Positions 1 to 10,900 of a DNA stretch of 64,000 bases are shown in pieces. The stretch is taken from the NCBI GenBank assembly GCA_020091685.1, contig CM034592.1, positions 37,416,705-37,480,704 of the forward strand, in the 5' to 3' direction. The notes beneath the pieces were generated by a model. The model was not told where the DNA came from. It was given only the letters and a program-made list of their open reading frames with translations, and ran no database searches. Position 1 is the first letter of the stretch, and each line of letters opens with the position of its first letter. Source of the DNA: Lutjanus erythropterus. Its lineage: Eukaryota > Chordata > Actinopteri > Lutjaniformes > Lutjanidae. The position numbers were made by a program, and so were the translations under genes.

Positions 1-219
1 TACTGGATTTTTTAAGCAATGAATAAGGGCAATGAAATAATAAACTTGTATGATTGTACGGGAAAAATTGGTATTATGATCTGTATTATCTTTGGTGCAT
101 ATTGGACAACGTATATGCCAATACCGATAAAGCTGTGCTAGGCCAATATTGGGATGATAAAATTGGTCTGGCTCCACAAAGCATATGATCGGCTTATAAA
201 ATGTGTAGGCTTTATTGTT

Positions 220-400
220 AGAGGGTAAACTATCCACTAGAATATACAGTAAAGTAGTTAGTTCCAGTTTATTGCCAATACTTCTGTAACTTATTCAGGT
301 AAAACTTAGGTGCACTTTTCACTGCAGGACTTGGACTTATTTTTTACATGGTGGTATTGCCACTTTAACTTAAGTAAAGAATCTGAATACTTCTAAGATC
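220..400. repeat. Fragment of 'acttaagtaaa' fish repeat
   Basis: The stretch around ttttcactgcaggacttgg and actttaacttaagtaaagaa matches the right end of the element at 63315-63942 (tgcaggaccttattttg; acttttacttaagtaaagga). It is a decayed partial copy. Confidence 0.5.
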
Positions 401-455
401 ACTGACTATAGATTAAGCTGCTTATCTTATTTTTGAAAGTCTGAGATTGACGTAT

Positions 456-738
456 GGCTGCAACAAATGATTATTTTCACTTTTGATTAATATGCCACTT
501 ATTTTCATTATTAATCAATGCTTCTTTTGTCCAACCAACAGTCTAAACAGTCAGACTCTTTTATCATAAATGACAAAGAAAGACAGCAAACCTCATAATT
601 AAGAAGCTGGAACCTGCAAATATTAGACTTTTTTTTTTTTTTTAAATGCCTGAAAGGATTAATCGGTTATCAAAATAATTTACAAGCAATGTTCTTTCAA
701 TTGACTAATAAATTATTTTACTAATCATGCAGCTCTTG
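456..738 (+). mobile_element. MITE family C (gctgcaac...gattatt) copy
   Basis: It starts ggctgcaacaaatgattatt and ends aatcatgcagctct, a near-inverted repeat. The middle (tccaaccaacagtc, aagaagctggaacc) is shared with the copy at 30066-30353. It is a non-autonomous palindromic element with no ORF. Confidence 0.7.
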
Positions 739-1345
739 ACTGTATGGAAGATGCACCTGATCATTTCTATGTCTTAAAGAGAAAGTGTCCGTTTTATTGG
801 CTGAGAAAGCTGAGTTTTCCTGTTCTTCTTCCTGCAGCCAGTGATGCCACTGGATGAAGGGAGAACAACAGTCCATTTCACTTTGGATTCCTAGTCCCTG
901 CTTCTGGGTAGCTAGGGCGTATGCTAGGTGAGTGTTTTTGTCTGCTAACGCCATGCTTTGGCCTGCAAAGTAATAGCTATAGGCTAGGTTGGTGATACAT
1001 GGCAGGATGGGTGGGGCCATCAGAAGCTCACATACAAGGCATCCTGCCAATAAAAGCCAGCTTTCTTGGTCAATGTTGCACACACTGAGGAATTTATTGC
1101 TTCAATTGATTACATACTACACCAACACTGATTGGGCATCCATGTGAAAAGTGCAGAATTTTCCCTTTAACAAGTCCGGGGTAGTAGCTCAGCGTTGGTG
1201 GTATGACTGCTGGCTCCTCCTGTTCCCATGTCGATGTTAAGTCTCTTACTGCTTTAAGAAAGGCACTAAGCTCCAAAATGCTCTCATAATGTTTGTATGT
1301 GTTGAAAAATATATGTGAGAGAAGAATAATGAACCATAGAGACAA
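721..1345 (-). other. Two neighbouring unidentified open stretches
   Basis: Minus-strand frames 1094-1345 (83 codons) and 721-1083 (120 codons) lie end to end with a rather protein-like composition (for example ELSAFLKAVRDL and ILHFSHGCPISVGVV). The second runs into a transposon end at about 721-738, which argues against an intact host gene. I cannot assign a family; they may be chance or an unrecognised relic. Confidence 0.15.
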
Positions 1346-1990
1346 TAAACTGTAGCCCTGATTGTATGAGAAATTTCAGATTTGATGCTGAAGTAAATAT
1401 GCAGGTTGGAATATTTGTTGTTGTAATCTTCAGCGATGGTGTGATACGGCCTTGTTCAGAGGGATTGCAGAGCTGCTATCAGCAAGCACCACAGTGACCT
1501 TTGCACCCATTCAGCTTTACAGCAGTCGTATGGACAGTGGGACCCTCCAGCCTGGTGAGCTGAGTAAGTAAACTGTTACAGCAGGCATGTATAGGCTGTC
1601 AGTGTAACAACAAGGGTTGAAAAAGGTCACATCAGCTAGAATGACAGCAGCAGTTAAATGTGCTGCGGTTACATCAACTGCACAAACACACACGCGTACT
1701 CCCGCTCTAGAATATCCACACCCAGAATGACAGGTGACCTTGTGTGTGGTGTGACTGAATTTTCTCGGCCATTAGGTCATTGCCTTTTGTCTCAAAACAC
1801 TCACTGGCATTAGCGCTGGACCACTACAGACAGTAACAACAATACCAAATTCTTGTTGTTAAAATAGATTTAACAACAACATTTTTTTATTTTAATATAA
1901 AGGAGATCTGAGTATTACTTGAAAATGTTGGAAAGATAAACTAGAGAGATGATAGGGAGGAATCCATTGTGAAATTCTGGGTTGATGCCA
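740..1990. other. No supported gene
   Basis: Apart from the two doubtful open stretches listed separately, I see no repeat or gene here. The part near 1430-1570 has more balanced composition but no splice-bounded coding frame I could defend. Confidence 0.4.
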
Positions 1991-1994
1991 ATGT

Positions 1995-2075
1995 TTAAAG
2001 GGATAGCTCAGATTATTTGATGTGTGATTGCATGAAGTACTTGTTGATAATTGGTGTATTACGTTTAGTAGATTA
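1995..2075 (+). mobile_element. MITE family B fragment (left end)
   Basis: TTAAAGGGATAGCTCAGATT, then tatttgatgtgtgattgcatgaag, matches the left terminus of the elements at 9296, 48069 and 52870. The remainder of the element is missing. Confidence 0.6.
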
Positions 2076-2252
2076 AATCATTAAGCTTTTCATTACATTG
2101 TCTTTGAATGAGCGCATCATACGTCATGTCATAGTTGTGTCCACCCAGTGGCTTCTTCTCCAAATCAACAGCTTGGTGTGCTAGCTACTGTTGTCCACGT
2201 CAGACATCTTATTTGCAGATATGCTGATTGTAGTCAATAAGACGAATATCGG

Positions 2253-2560
2253 CTAGGGCTGAATATCGAAATCCCAATATAGCAGTGCAATATCCAAATT
2301 GCAGAAGCTTAAATTTTTGATAATGGAAAATATGTGAGAAAACATTTTCATGAAGTACTGTAGTGCTGCAGTGATGCATTGGCCTAGAAACCTTGTATAA
2401 GATGTAAGAAAACATGTTTGTCTGGTAAAGACCCCAACAAATCTCAACAAAAGCTTTTTTCAGCAAAAATGAAAATTGTGGTGCAAAAATGATCATTCCC
2501 ACTAATCATGAATCATATCGCAATCAGAATACTTGTCAAAATAATCACAGTATGATTTTC
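2253..2560 (+). repeat. Dispersed repeat family G, copy 1
   Basis: Shares long blocks with 60115-60425: gaagtactgtagtgctgcag, gttagaaaacatgtttgt-like and gaccccaacaaat. It begins agggctgaatatcgaaatc and is AT-rich and non-coding. The chance ORFs at 2209-2502 lie inside it. Confidence 0.65.
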
Positions 2561-2569
2561 TCTTTACCA

Positions 2570-3162
2570 TATTCTGCAGTCCTAATATTTGCCAATACTG
2601 TTGTTCATCTAACGTATGGAAGCATTCGGTGTCATATCCGTCAATCAGTGAACCAGCCAGCAGATGTTAAGTATTTATAACCTTTCCTTTATTCATCACG
2701 TCATAAATTAAAAGCACAAGTTGGCTTACATGAATATTTCATATCTATTTCCACTAACAACTACCAAATTTATGCAATTGAATATGTCCTTAGAAAGATA
2801 TACATCACTAATGATAAGCAGGTAATGACCCAGCATAAAGCTATTCAATCATTTATATTAAATAATTCACTAGTAACATGTATAGAATGGGGTTACAATT
2901 GTATCAAAATCACTTCAGCTCTTAAAGATATGCATATATATAAATTAATAACAGCTCAAGCATGGATTATTGTAGAAATCATTTTCTAATGGCTCACTGA
3001 AACAGTATCATATTATATTTTCCTCACCTTTACAGTAGGCTTATACTATCCTTATTACATATCTAACCAAGTGGCAAGTACTAGCATGCCTTCATAGCCA
3101 AAACACTCTATTATGATCTGTCATGGACACGTATCATGAAAATCAAGATGTAGTCGAGTATT
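2570..3162. other. No gene seen; 3' flank of the lectin gene
   Basis: AT-rich sequence with no repeat I recognise. The 3' UTR of the lectin gene must start here, but no AATAAA is present on the minus strand within the first few hundred bases. Confidence 0.4.
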
Positions 3163-3888
3163 TTAATAGCAGACAAAGTTGAGTTTGTCAGCACAGTCCC
3201 AGTTGTCCCAGTGCTCCTCCTGCAGTGAGAGGGCCCCACAGCGGTGTCTAAAGGCAGGACACAGTGGCATCTCCCCTTGTCTCCAGGCCTGGTACTTCAT
3301 CTTGTCCCCGTTCACCCACAGCCAGCTGTCAGCCAAGTAGCGCAGACCAATCCACAAGTGGTCCGTCTGGGCTTCCCAGGTAGCATGCTGGGTTCTAACC
3401 AGAGATAATTTATTGCGCAGGCGGATCAGATCAGTGTGCTGCTGGCGACAGTGCTCCACCGCCTCCTCCCACGTCATGTTTTCCTTCACCAAAACCAGCT
3501 TGCTTCTAAAACAGTAGAAGTTTAATTTATTTTCCTCACAGCTCATGTTGTGCCAGCCATATGCATTTTTTGCCACACATCTGCCTCTGTTGTTGCTCGG
3601 TGCTGCCCAGTTGAAGAACGTTGCATTTTTCCCTCCTGACCACTTCCACGTATCATTGTCATCTTTGTAGAGACCGATCCAGGTCTTATAATACGTGTCT
3701 GTAAAGAGCTGGTCATCTTCCCACTGGTTGTTCACTGCAAGCAGATCAGTGAAATGTCTTCTACAGTACTCTCTGGCCTCTGACCATGTTTTTTTGTCAT
3801 AAATATAAATATAGTTCCCAATGATGGTACAGAGAGCCACCTCGAAGAGAGCTGTGAGAATGAGAAACCTGAGAGCACTTTTCTTCAT
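3163..3888 (-). CDS. Secreted protein with two C-type lectin domains (intronless)
   Basis: A single uninterrupted frame of 241 residues begins at an ATG (3886-3888) and ends with TAA. Residues 1-20 form a hydrophobic signal peptide. Domain 1 covers about 25-127 and domain 2 about 128-241. Each has the WIGL core (70-73 and 179-182). The cysteines fit the canonical pairs: C42-C126 and C104-C117 in domain 1, C147-C240 and C217-C232 in domain 2; C210 is extra. The Ca2+/sugar motifs EPN or QPD are absent (APSNN and EMPLC stand in their place), and the WND site reads WHN and WDN, so Ca2+-dependent sugar binding is doubtful. There are four N-X-S/T sequons (N78, N88, N114, N137). No transmembrane helix follows the signal peptide. 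Single-exon tandem-domain lectins of this kind occur as families in teleosts. The ligand is unknown, and immune or venom-lectin-like roles are only guesses. Confidence 0.88.
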   Translation of the reverse strand: MKKSALRFLILTALFEVALCTIIGNYIYIYDKKTWSEAREYCRRHFTDLLAVNNQWEDDQLFTDTYYKTWIGLYKDDNDTWKWSGGKNATFFNWAAPSNNRGRCVAKNAYGWHNMSCEENKLNFYCFRSKLVLVKENMTWEEAVEHCRQQHTDLIRLRNKLSLVRTQHATWEAQTDHLWIGLRYLADSWLWVNGDKMKYQAWRQGEMPLCPAFRHRCGALSLQEEHWDNWDCADKLNFVCY

Positions 3889-4540
3889 ACTGAGTTGATG
3901 TTGAGGTTCCCTCCTGTGGAATCATCCCATCCTGTCGTGGGTCTTTACTGCGCCTGAAGGAGCAGCAAACACCCAATCACAGTGCATCCCAGGCTATTAA
4001 GGAAATACACAGGAAAGTAGATGTGCTTATACAAATTGAGAATATTCAGATGTTTTCAAATAAGTCCTTGGGGGAAGTGTCAAGTACAGATTGTCTTAAA
4101 TTTCTTGGCAAATATTCATGTCAGTCCGAAACGTCTGTCAGGAATTTATTCTGTGCATACTGTACATTCAGCAATTTACAGATCCAGTTTCCAGTTTTAG
4201 TCTTTCTCAATTTGGTCAAATTTGTCATCACAACAAGTGTGAGGAGGTACTGGTGCATGTTTATTGAGACTGAAATGTCTATATGTACATGACTGTGAGT
4301 CAACTGCCTCCACAAAGTGTTGATCTTGTATGGTAAGCCTAATACCTATTCTGAACTTCTGAAAGATTTCCCCTGACACTGAAACTAAGAAAAACCTAAC
4401 AAAAACTAAACATTTTTAAACACTAAAAAATTTAAATGAGCAAAACTACTCTGGAAACTAACTGAAACTAAACTGAATGTAATCAGAAAAAGTGAAAATT
4501 AAATAAAAATAAAAAACTAAATGCAAAATTAAATACAAAA
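3889..4540. other. 5' flank of the lectin gene; no other gene seen
   Basis: On the minus strand an inverted CCAAT (gtgattgggtg) lies about 90-110 bases before the lectin ATG. No clear TATA box. The rest is AT-rich without recognisable genes. Confidence 0.35.
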
Positions 4541-4552
4541 CCATAATAACTC

Positions 4553-4740
4553 TGGTCCAGTACCCAAAGATATTCAGTTTGCTGTCAGAGAGGACTAAAG
4601 AAACCAGAAAATAGGCAGATTTGAGAATTGAAATCTGAAAATTCAGAGTTTTTCTTAAAATGACTCAAAACGATTAATAGGTTATCAAAATAGCTGGAGA
4701 TTGATTTAATAAAACTGGCTTTATTAATTGTATCCAGTAC
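4553..4740 (+). mobile_element. MITE family C fragment
   Basis: The blocks acccaaagatattcagttt, aaagaaaccag, and aaacgattaataggttatcaa are the right half of family C. The left end is missing. Confidence 0.6.
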
Positions 4741-4795
4741 GGATCAGACGCGACTGATCAGCGTTTAACACTTTCTTTTTCTTAGTGCACTTCTG

Positions 4796-5026
4796 TAAAG
4801 GCCAAGTGTGTAAGATTTAGGGAGATTTACTGACATAGTATGCCAGAAATAGAGTAATAGAGTTTCTACAGTGACTCAAAATGAACAAACCGAACACTGT
4901 CCCTAGAAACAGCCTTTTATGTTTCACTTAAGTTTCGCAGTCACTGAAGCGTCTCCACATGAGTGAGATGAAGTGTTTGCAATCTCACTGCTAGATGCCA
5001 CTAAATGCTACACACTGGTCCTTTAA
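4796..5026 (+). mobile_element. MITE family D (aaaggtccagtgtgtaagat) short copy
   Basis: Left end taaaggccaagtgtgtaagatt and right end gctacacactggtcctttaa form imperfect terminal inverted repeats, with TTAA at the right border. About 230 bp, an internally deleted copy. Confidence 0.65.
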
Positions 5027-5029
5027 ACA

Positions 5030-5709
5030 CCTCAGACAAGATAAGTAAAATTTGCACTTGACTTTAAAATGATATGGTGTGAACATTGAGCTCTTTCGAT
5101 TGACAGATATTTAAATGTGTGGTTTGTTTGTGTTTCCATCTGTGCTGCTCAGGAATCGCCATTGCTCCAATGACATCACTGAGGCATGTCGCTATAATGA
5201 TATGTTTTGTATTCCAGATTTGCACATTCAAAGTTCAGGCTTTAGTCCTGCAGGATATTTTCTGTTCTGCCTTCATCAAAATATTGATTTGCATATCAAT
5301 AGACCAGTGACTGAAAGCCATGCAAAATCTAACATGTAATGACAGGAAATTGTTGTGTGACAGTGTTAAATTTTATTATTCCTTTGAATCTTCTTTAATG
5401 TTTCCTTTATATAACATGAGTTATTTATATTCAGTTTTGAGAGTGACAGTCAAGTACAGGTGTCTATTTTTACACATCCTCACATTTAATTTGTCAGTGC
5501 CTTTGGTGGAGAATAAATCAAGAATAATCTCTGGGTTAACTTTAAGAGATCGTAGATGTTGGATATGCAAAATGACTGTATGTTTAAAATCCTGCACTTC
5601 ACTGGACCATCCAGAGTTGAATCTGCTTGTTTATGCCGAAGTTATGACAAAGTTGTATTTACATTCAGGTGCTTAAGCTGCTTGTCAGTTCATCTTCTTC
5701 CTTTGTGAA

Positions 5710-5776
<67 letters not shown>

Positions 5777-6600
5777 GTGTGCGTGTGTGTGTGTTTGTAT
5801 TTATCTATACATTTCTTTTCATAAATCAAGTACGCACAACACAATTAAGCTGAAAACAACCCAAAGAGATATTGTCAACAGTCACAGTTTATGAGTCAGG
5901 CACAAGTACTACTAACAGAGAAAGCAGGCTTATTTACACATGCAGCACATTATGTGATATGTTGTTTAAAAGAGAAGCTAAGAAATGTATAAAAAATGTT
6001 TTATATCACCAAGGAGATAAAGACAGTCTTGGGAATGCTGTACCTGCTACAGGAATTTCATGGCAATGATTGTGTTTACCAAATCAGCATCTATTTTGTG
6101 ATTTTTTAAAATTTTTCTTTAAAAAAAAATGCTAAAGAACGTAGTTAAAGGAATAGGAAAAATTAGCACTTGTTTTGAAAAAAACAGACAAACAAAAAAA
6201 CTGTACACTAATGTCATCATGAAAATTAACACACGACCACAAAAATAGAAATGTACTTTGCAACCTATCCCAGTTGAACTTTGGCCAAAGGTCAAGGTTT
6301 AGTTGTTCATTATGGCTAAGGCATTGAGGAAAATCCTAATACGTTTTCAGATAACATTTTCATGTTACGAATAGCCTGTTAGCATTATTTAATTCCTCAG
6401 TAAAACCAAAGAACTGCGTCTTGGTTGCTATTTTGTATGTTGCTAATTCAGCTGGTCTTTGGGTTCTATGGAGAATGTTTACAATGATAACAAGCCAAGT
6501 TTTGGTAAACTTTGACAATCTGGGAGAAAATATGGCTAACTTTGAGTTAAATGAAACTTTGATGGATCTCTTTCATTCACTTCTTTTTTGCCCATCTCAT
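5030..6600. other. No gene seen
   Basis: AT-rich sequence with one GT microsatellite (listed separately). The ORFs at 5115-5676 show no coding character or splice context. Confidence 0.4.
5712..5796 (+). repeat. (GT)n microsatellite
   Basis: About 85 bases of GT dinucleotides with a few C interruptions near the 3' end. Confidence 0.95.
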
Positions 6601-6602
6601 AT

Positions 6603-7158
6603 TTAAAGGGACAGTTCACCCCACAATCAAATTTACACATTTTTCCTATGGTCGTTTGTACTGTTTATCCGTCTAGATGTTTTGGTGTGAGTTGCCAAGT
6701 TTTGGAGATATCAGGTAGAGATTTCTAACTAATATAACAGAACTAGATGGCACTCAGCTTGTGGCTGTTGAAGCACCAAAAATATATTTGAATACCTTGA
6801 TGTGAGCTGTTTCATGTGCAAACTACTTTCTTTCAGCAGTAAATCTACCTTTCTACTAGAAAGTAAGTAGTTCCTACAAGAAACAGCTCAAAACAAAGTC
6901 TCTGGATTAACTCAGATATGTGAGTCATGATTTCTGGAAAGAGAGACAGGTGTTGAATATTTCAAATGTAATTTTTTTGCGCTTTGAGCACCACAAGCTG
7001 AGTGCTATTTAGTCCAATTACATTAAAGAAAGAGCAGACATCCCTATGGCCGATATCTCCAAAACTCTGCAACTCACACCATAACTATCTAGATGGATAA
7101 TTAACACTACAAGTAATAGAAAAAATCTGTATTTTTGATTTTTGAGCTCTCCCTATAA
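6603..7158 (+). mobile_element. MITE family A, near full length
   Basis: It starts TTAAAGGGACAGTTCACCCC and ends with the degraded complement (ttttgagctctccctataa). The two halves are mutually inverted: gagttgccaagttttggaga on the left, tctccaaaactctgcaactc on the right. About 555 bp, no ORF. TTAA at the borders suggests a piggyBac-type mobiliser. Confidence 0.75.
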
Positions 7159-7159
7159 T

Positions 7160-7756
7160 AGGTTTGAACAACATTAAGGCAAATAAAGAGACTACACAAA
7201 CAAACATGTCCTGAATTACATAGAAAAAACAAACAGTGAGCATTAGTCCTTTTTACAACAATACAAAAACTGGTCTCCTTTCAACTGCCTGGCTTCACTG
7301 GTTTCATTGCACCACAGTTATGGATTCTCTGCTTCTTCGGCTGGGATCAAAAGCACATATTTGGCATTATTTCGTGATTCTACAATGATTGCTACAACTG
7401 GACTGAAGTCAGAGCAGCTAACAGATCCCAGTCAGTGCCCTGCTGAGCAGTCTCAGTCCCAAACACACATGTATGTACTGTAGGCTCCTCTTGACACCAG
7501 CAAAGACCAGCGGTCCCAAACTTTTCACATTACAGGCATTGTCATTATCGTCATCATAGTCATGAGCTTCATCGTTGTTGTCATCATCGTACCGATAGGT
7601 GCAGGTTGAGGAGAGGAAGAGGGGGAGGTGAAAGTAGTTGGTGGATTGATGTTGAAGTCGTCTCAGTGTGTGGACAGTCTCTGAGGCAGCGGAGGGGCTT
7701 GTGGGTAGTGTGTCCCAGCGGGTGATGGGTAGAACAGGAGGTCAAGGTGTCATGAT
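7160..7756 (-). other. cd34: Probable cd34 3' untranslated region
   Basis: Non-coding sequence directly after the cd34 stop, up to a palindromic transposon relic ending near 7158. I found no AATAAA on the minus strand close to the stop, so the true 3' end is undetermined and could lie further down, past the transposon. Confidence 0.4.
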
Positions 7757-7945
7757 TCACATCTCTGTGTCAGCCACCGGGGTCTGCGTGGCAGAGTGTC
7801 CGTTAGTGGTGGGGGCGGGGTTGGTCCCATTTTCTGGTGGAGACTCACCATTGACGGTGGGCTTGTCAACGGGCTCCTGGGGCAACGGAGCCACAGACAC
7901 CAGGGTGTTGGCCTGGTTCTCCTCATCCACCTGGAAAGATTCAGC
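7757..7945 (-). CDS. cd34: cd34 exon 8: cytoplasmic tail and stop
   Basis: The acceptor is tttcttag and the TGA stop is at 7757-7759. It encodes 62 residues ending [15 protein letters not shown]. The NGHSA-Q and ADTE blocks are the CD34-family signature. The last residue is Met where CD34 and endoglycan have Leu, so a PDZ-type end may bind with altered strength. Confidence 0.93.
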   Translation of the reverse strand, partial: AESFQVDEENQANTLVSVAPLPQEPVDKPTVNGESPPENGTNPAPTTNGHSATQTPVADTEM

Positions 7946-10900
7946 CTAAGAAAAGCACACAGAAAACATTGATATCAGAGCTTGAACAGATTTAAGAAGA
8001 TTTAATACCGACAGGTTTAATTTTACTGTTCAAATATGACCTGCAAACAAGTGGGCGTTGTTCAAAAATAAACAACTACATTCTTTCTTAATGAGTTTTA
8101 TGGGTTTCAGCTGTGTGTGCACTCACAGGGTGTTAGTCATTGTTTTACTGCTGGGAGGTTAACGATATGCATGGATGCTTGTTTTACTTTGCTTCTAGCT
8201 AAAGATGTGAGCCCCCCTTTGTAAGAGAGTTAAAAAGGACAGATCACCCCAAAATAAAAATTACTAATTTTTCCTCATACTTGTAGTGTTATTTATCCAT
8301 CTTGATTGTTTTGGTGTGAGTTGCTAAGTTTTGGAGATATCAGCCTTAGAGATGTCTGCTTTCAGATTTTACTGTCGAAAGAAAGTAGTTTGTACATAAA
8401 ACAAACTCACAACAAGGTCTGTGGATTATCTTGAGTAACCAGGTCATGATTTCTGGAAAGGGACATTGCTGTTCAGTTTTCAAATGTATTTTTGCCACTT
8501 TGAGCACCACAACAGAGTGCCATCTATTTCCATTATACTTGAAAGAAGGCGGACGTCTCTACAGCCGATGTCTCCAAAACTTGACACCTCACACCAAAAC
8601 AATCTAGATTGGTAAATGGCACTACAGGCCGGAGGAAAAATATGAATTTTTAATTTTGGATTTTACTGTCCCTTAAGTTTAGTGTGACATTTTGTCTGTC
8701 AGCTGGAAATTTGAGGATAATATAAGGTGCATGTGAGACTAGTTCAATAAATAAGACTCTAAACAAAGGCTATTTGGCAATCTACTGCATCCAAACTGTC
8801 ACATGGGTGTGCCTCCATATGTTAACGCTTTAAAACATGATGTCATGAGTTTGACAGAAAGAAAAAAACTAAAACCATCTGTATCCCTGTGGCAAGGTCT
8901 TGAAAAAGCAGAAAACACTTGATGCTGCTTTGAGTTAAGGGACACGTGAGTCAAGCGTGTCCTCTCTTGAGTGAGGAATTGACCGCAGGATAACCACACG
9001 TTTGACCTCAAATCCATATGTGCTCCTTTCAAATAAACAGTCACAGTGTACAATTTCCTCAGTGAACTGGATCTTGTGCAGCCGAATTATCTTAGGTTTG
9101 TAAAGGTGCATCATTGCCAGCCTAAGATGCTTTTCTTCACTTGCACTGAAGAGGGCAATACAGGGTAGAGAGAAAATGTTGGTTTAAGGTTGCCAGGCTC
9201 TCAATCAGGACACTCTCTCTAATAGCTGACCTCATGAGTGCATTTAAATGTAGCTTAACCAGGATGATAATGATATGTGTGATGCTCAAAACACATTAAA
9301 GGGATAATTCAAATTCTTTGATGTAGGGTTGTATGAGGTACTTACCGATAGTTAGTGTATTACTGACAGTAGACGCCAGTCTGGTTGGCAAGACCCCAGT
9401 TAGGAGAAGCAGGGAGACAGAACAGAAGCTGAGCAACATGCTGCTCTAAAAGGTATTTTGGCCACTTGAAAAAAGGCCTTTTAAAAAAAATGTAAGTTAA
9501 AGTCTACGCTGTATTTAGAATTTCATCAGCCTTTTCTGACAAGAAACAAATGTTGCCTTCTCCAAACCAACCAAACCCCCTAAGCAAGATCCATAATTTT
9601 ACCTTGCAAAACACAGGAGTTGCTCATCTACATGTGCCTCGATCCATTGGTTGGTTTGTGTTATTGTGTGACTTAGGTCAAGGTGAACAAACCTTTTAAT
9701 ACACAGAAGTCACACAACAACTCAAACAAACTAACAGATCGGGGCAGTGGTAGATTAGCAGCTCCCATGTTCTGTGAGGTAGAATCACTGATTTTTACTA
9801 TGGAGTTTGGTTGGTTTGGAGAGAGTGATATTTGGCTTGTGTAACGGCGGTTTCTCATCAGAAAAGGCTGTCTGACAGCAAGTTAAGCACTGAAAATATT
9901 CTAAGTATAGTATACACATAAATTGTACTGTAAGTTTTTTTTTTTTTTAATGTGGACCTTTGTAAAAGTGGCTAAAACACCTTTTGTTGCTGACCCTGTC
10001 CATGGCATTTCATTATTTAGCCTCTGTGCTTGTACTCCTTCATGCTTCTCCTAACTGGTGGTGTGTCATGGATAAATACCTCATACAACCTCACTTTGAA
10101 TAATTCAAACTATCCCTTTAATGTTTCCCGAAGCATAAACAACAGGAGATTTTGGGCTCAGTAGGCATTAACAGTGTGCTAAACCTCCTCTAATCTACTC
10201 ACCAGTCTGACTCCTTTGGAGTTCTTGCGGTGGGTCTTGAGGTAGTAACCAGCAACCAGCAGTGCAGCCAGCAACAGGCCAGTCAGCAGCAGGGAGACCA
10301 ACACCAACTTAGAGCTCTTCCCCCAACGAGGAACAGCCTCCTCCACATCAGTCTGATGGAAATTAGAACAAATTAGCATGAGTCAAGTGATCGCATTATG
10401 TGTCGAGTATAGTTTAAGTCAAAATCATGGTGCCTCTGGCAAACCAAACAAATCTTTAAACACTGCACAGACTGAATCTGACATGCATGAAAACATGAGA
10501 TACTATTCAGACGGTAAGGTGTACTTTGTAATTGTTTCACTGGCAGGGAGATTTTCATTATCTGCTTACTGTTGTCCTGTCTGTCGTGACTGAAAGTTAG
10601 AAAAAAACAACCCCACCCAAAGCTTTTGTTTACAGAGATGTGCCTACTGAGTTGGCAGTATTTTCTCTGGCTTCAAGGCAGGGTCAAAACAAAAAGAGGC
10701 CAGTTAGAAGACCGTAGACAGTATAATGAAGAGTGACTATTTGGCTGAAACACTGGTAAATTCATAATGTCACTCAGTATATGTTAGGAGTAAAGAAGGA
10801 AATGAAGTGTATGTCGAATGCAAAGAGACAGAGGGGTGTGACAGGCACACCCATAACCCCAGATTGTTCCCTAGGTGGTAGAAAAAATGTTTTGCAGCTG

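Noticed and set aside
1-7756. miR-29 cluster, which in human lies downstream of CD34
   Set aside because: I looked for the mature miR-29 sequence on both strands (core tagcaccatttgaaatc) and did not see it. If linked in this fish, it lies outside the window.
7668-7949. 93-codon plus-strand ORF
   Set aside because: It is the antisense shadow of cd34 exon 8, whose minus-strand frame carries the CD34 tail.
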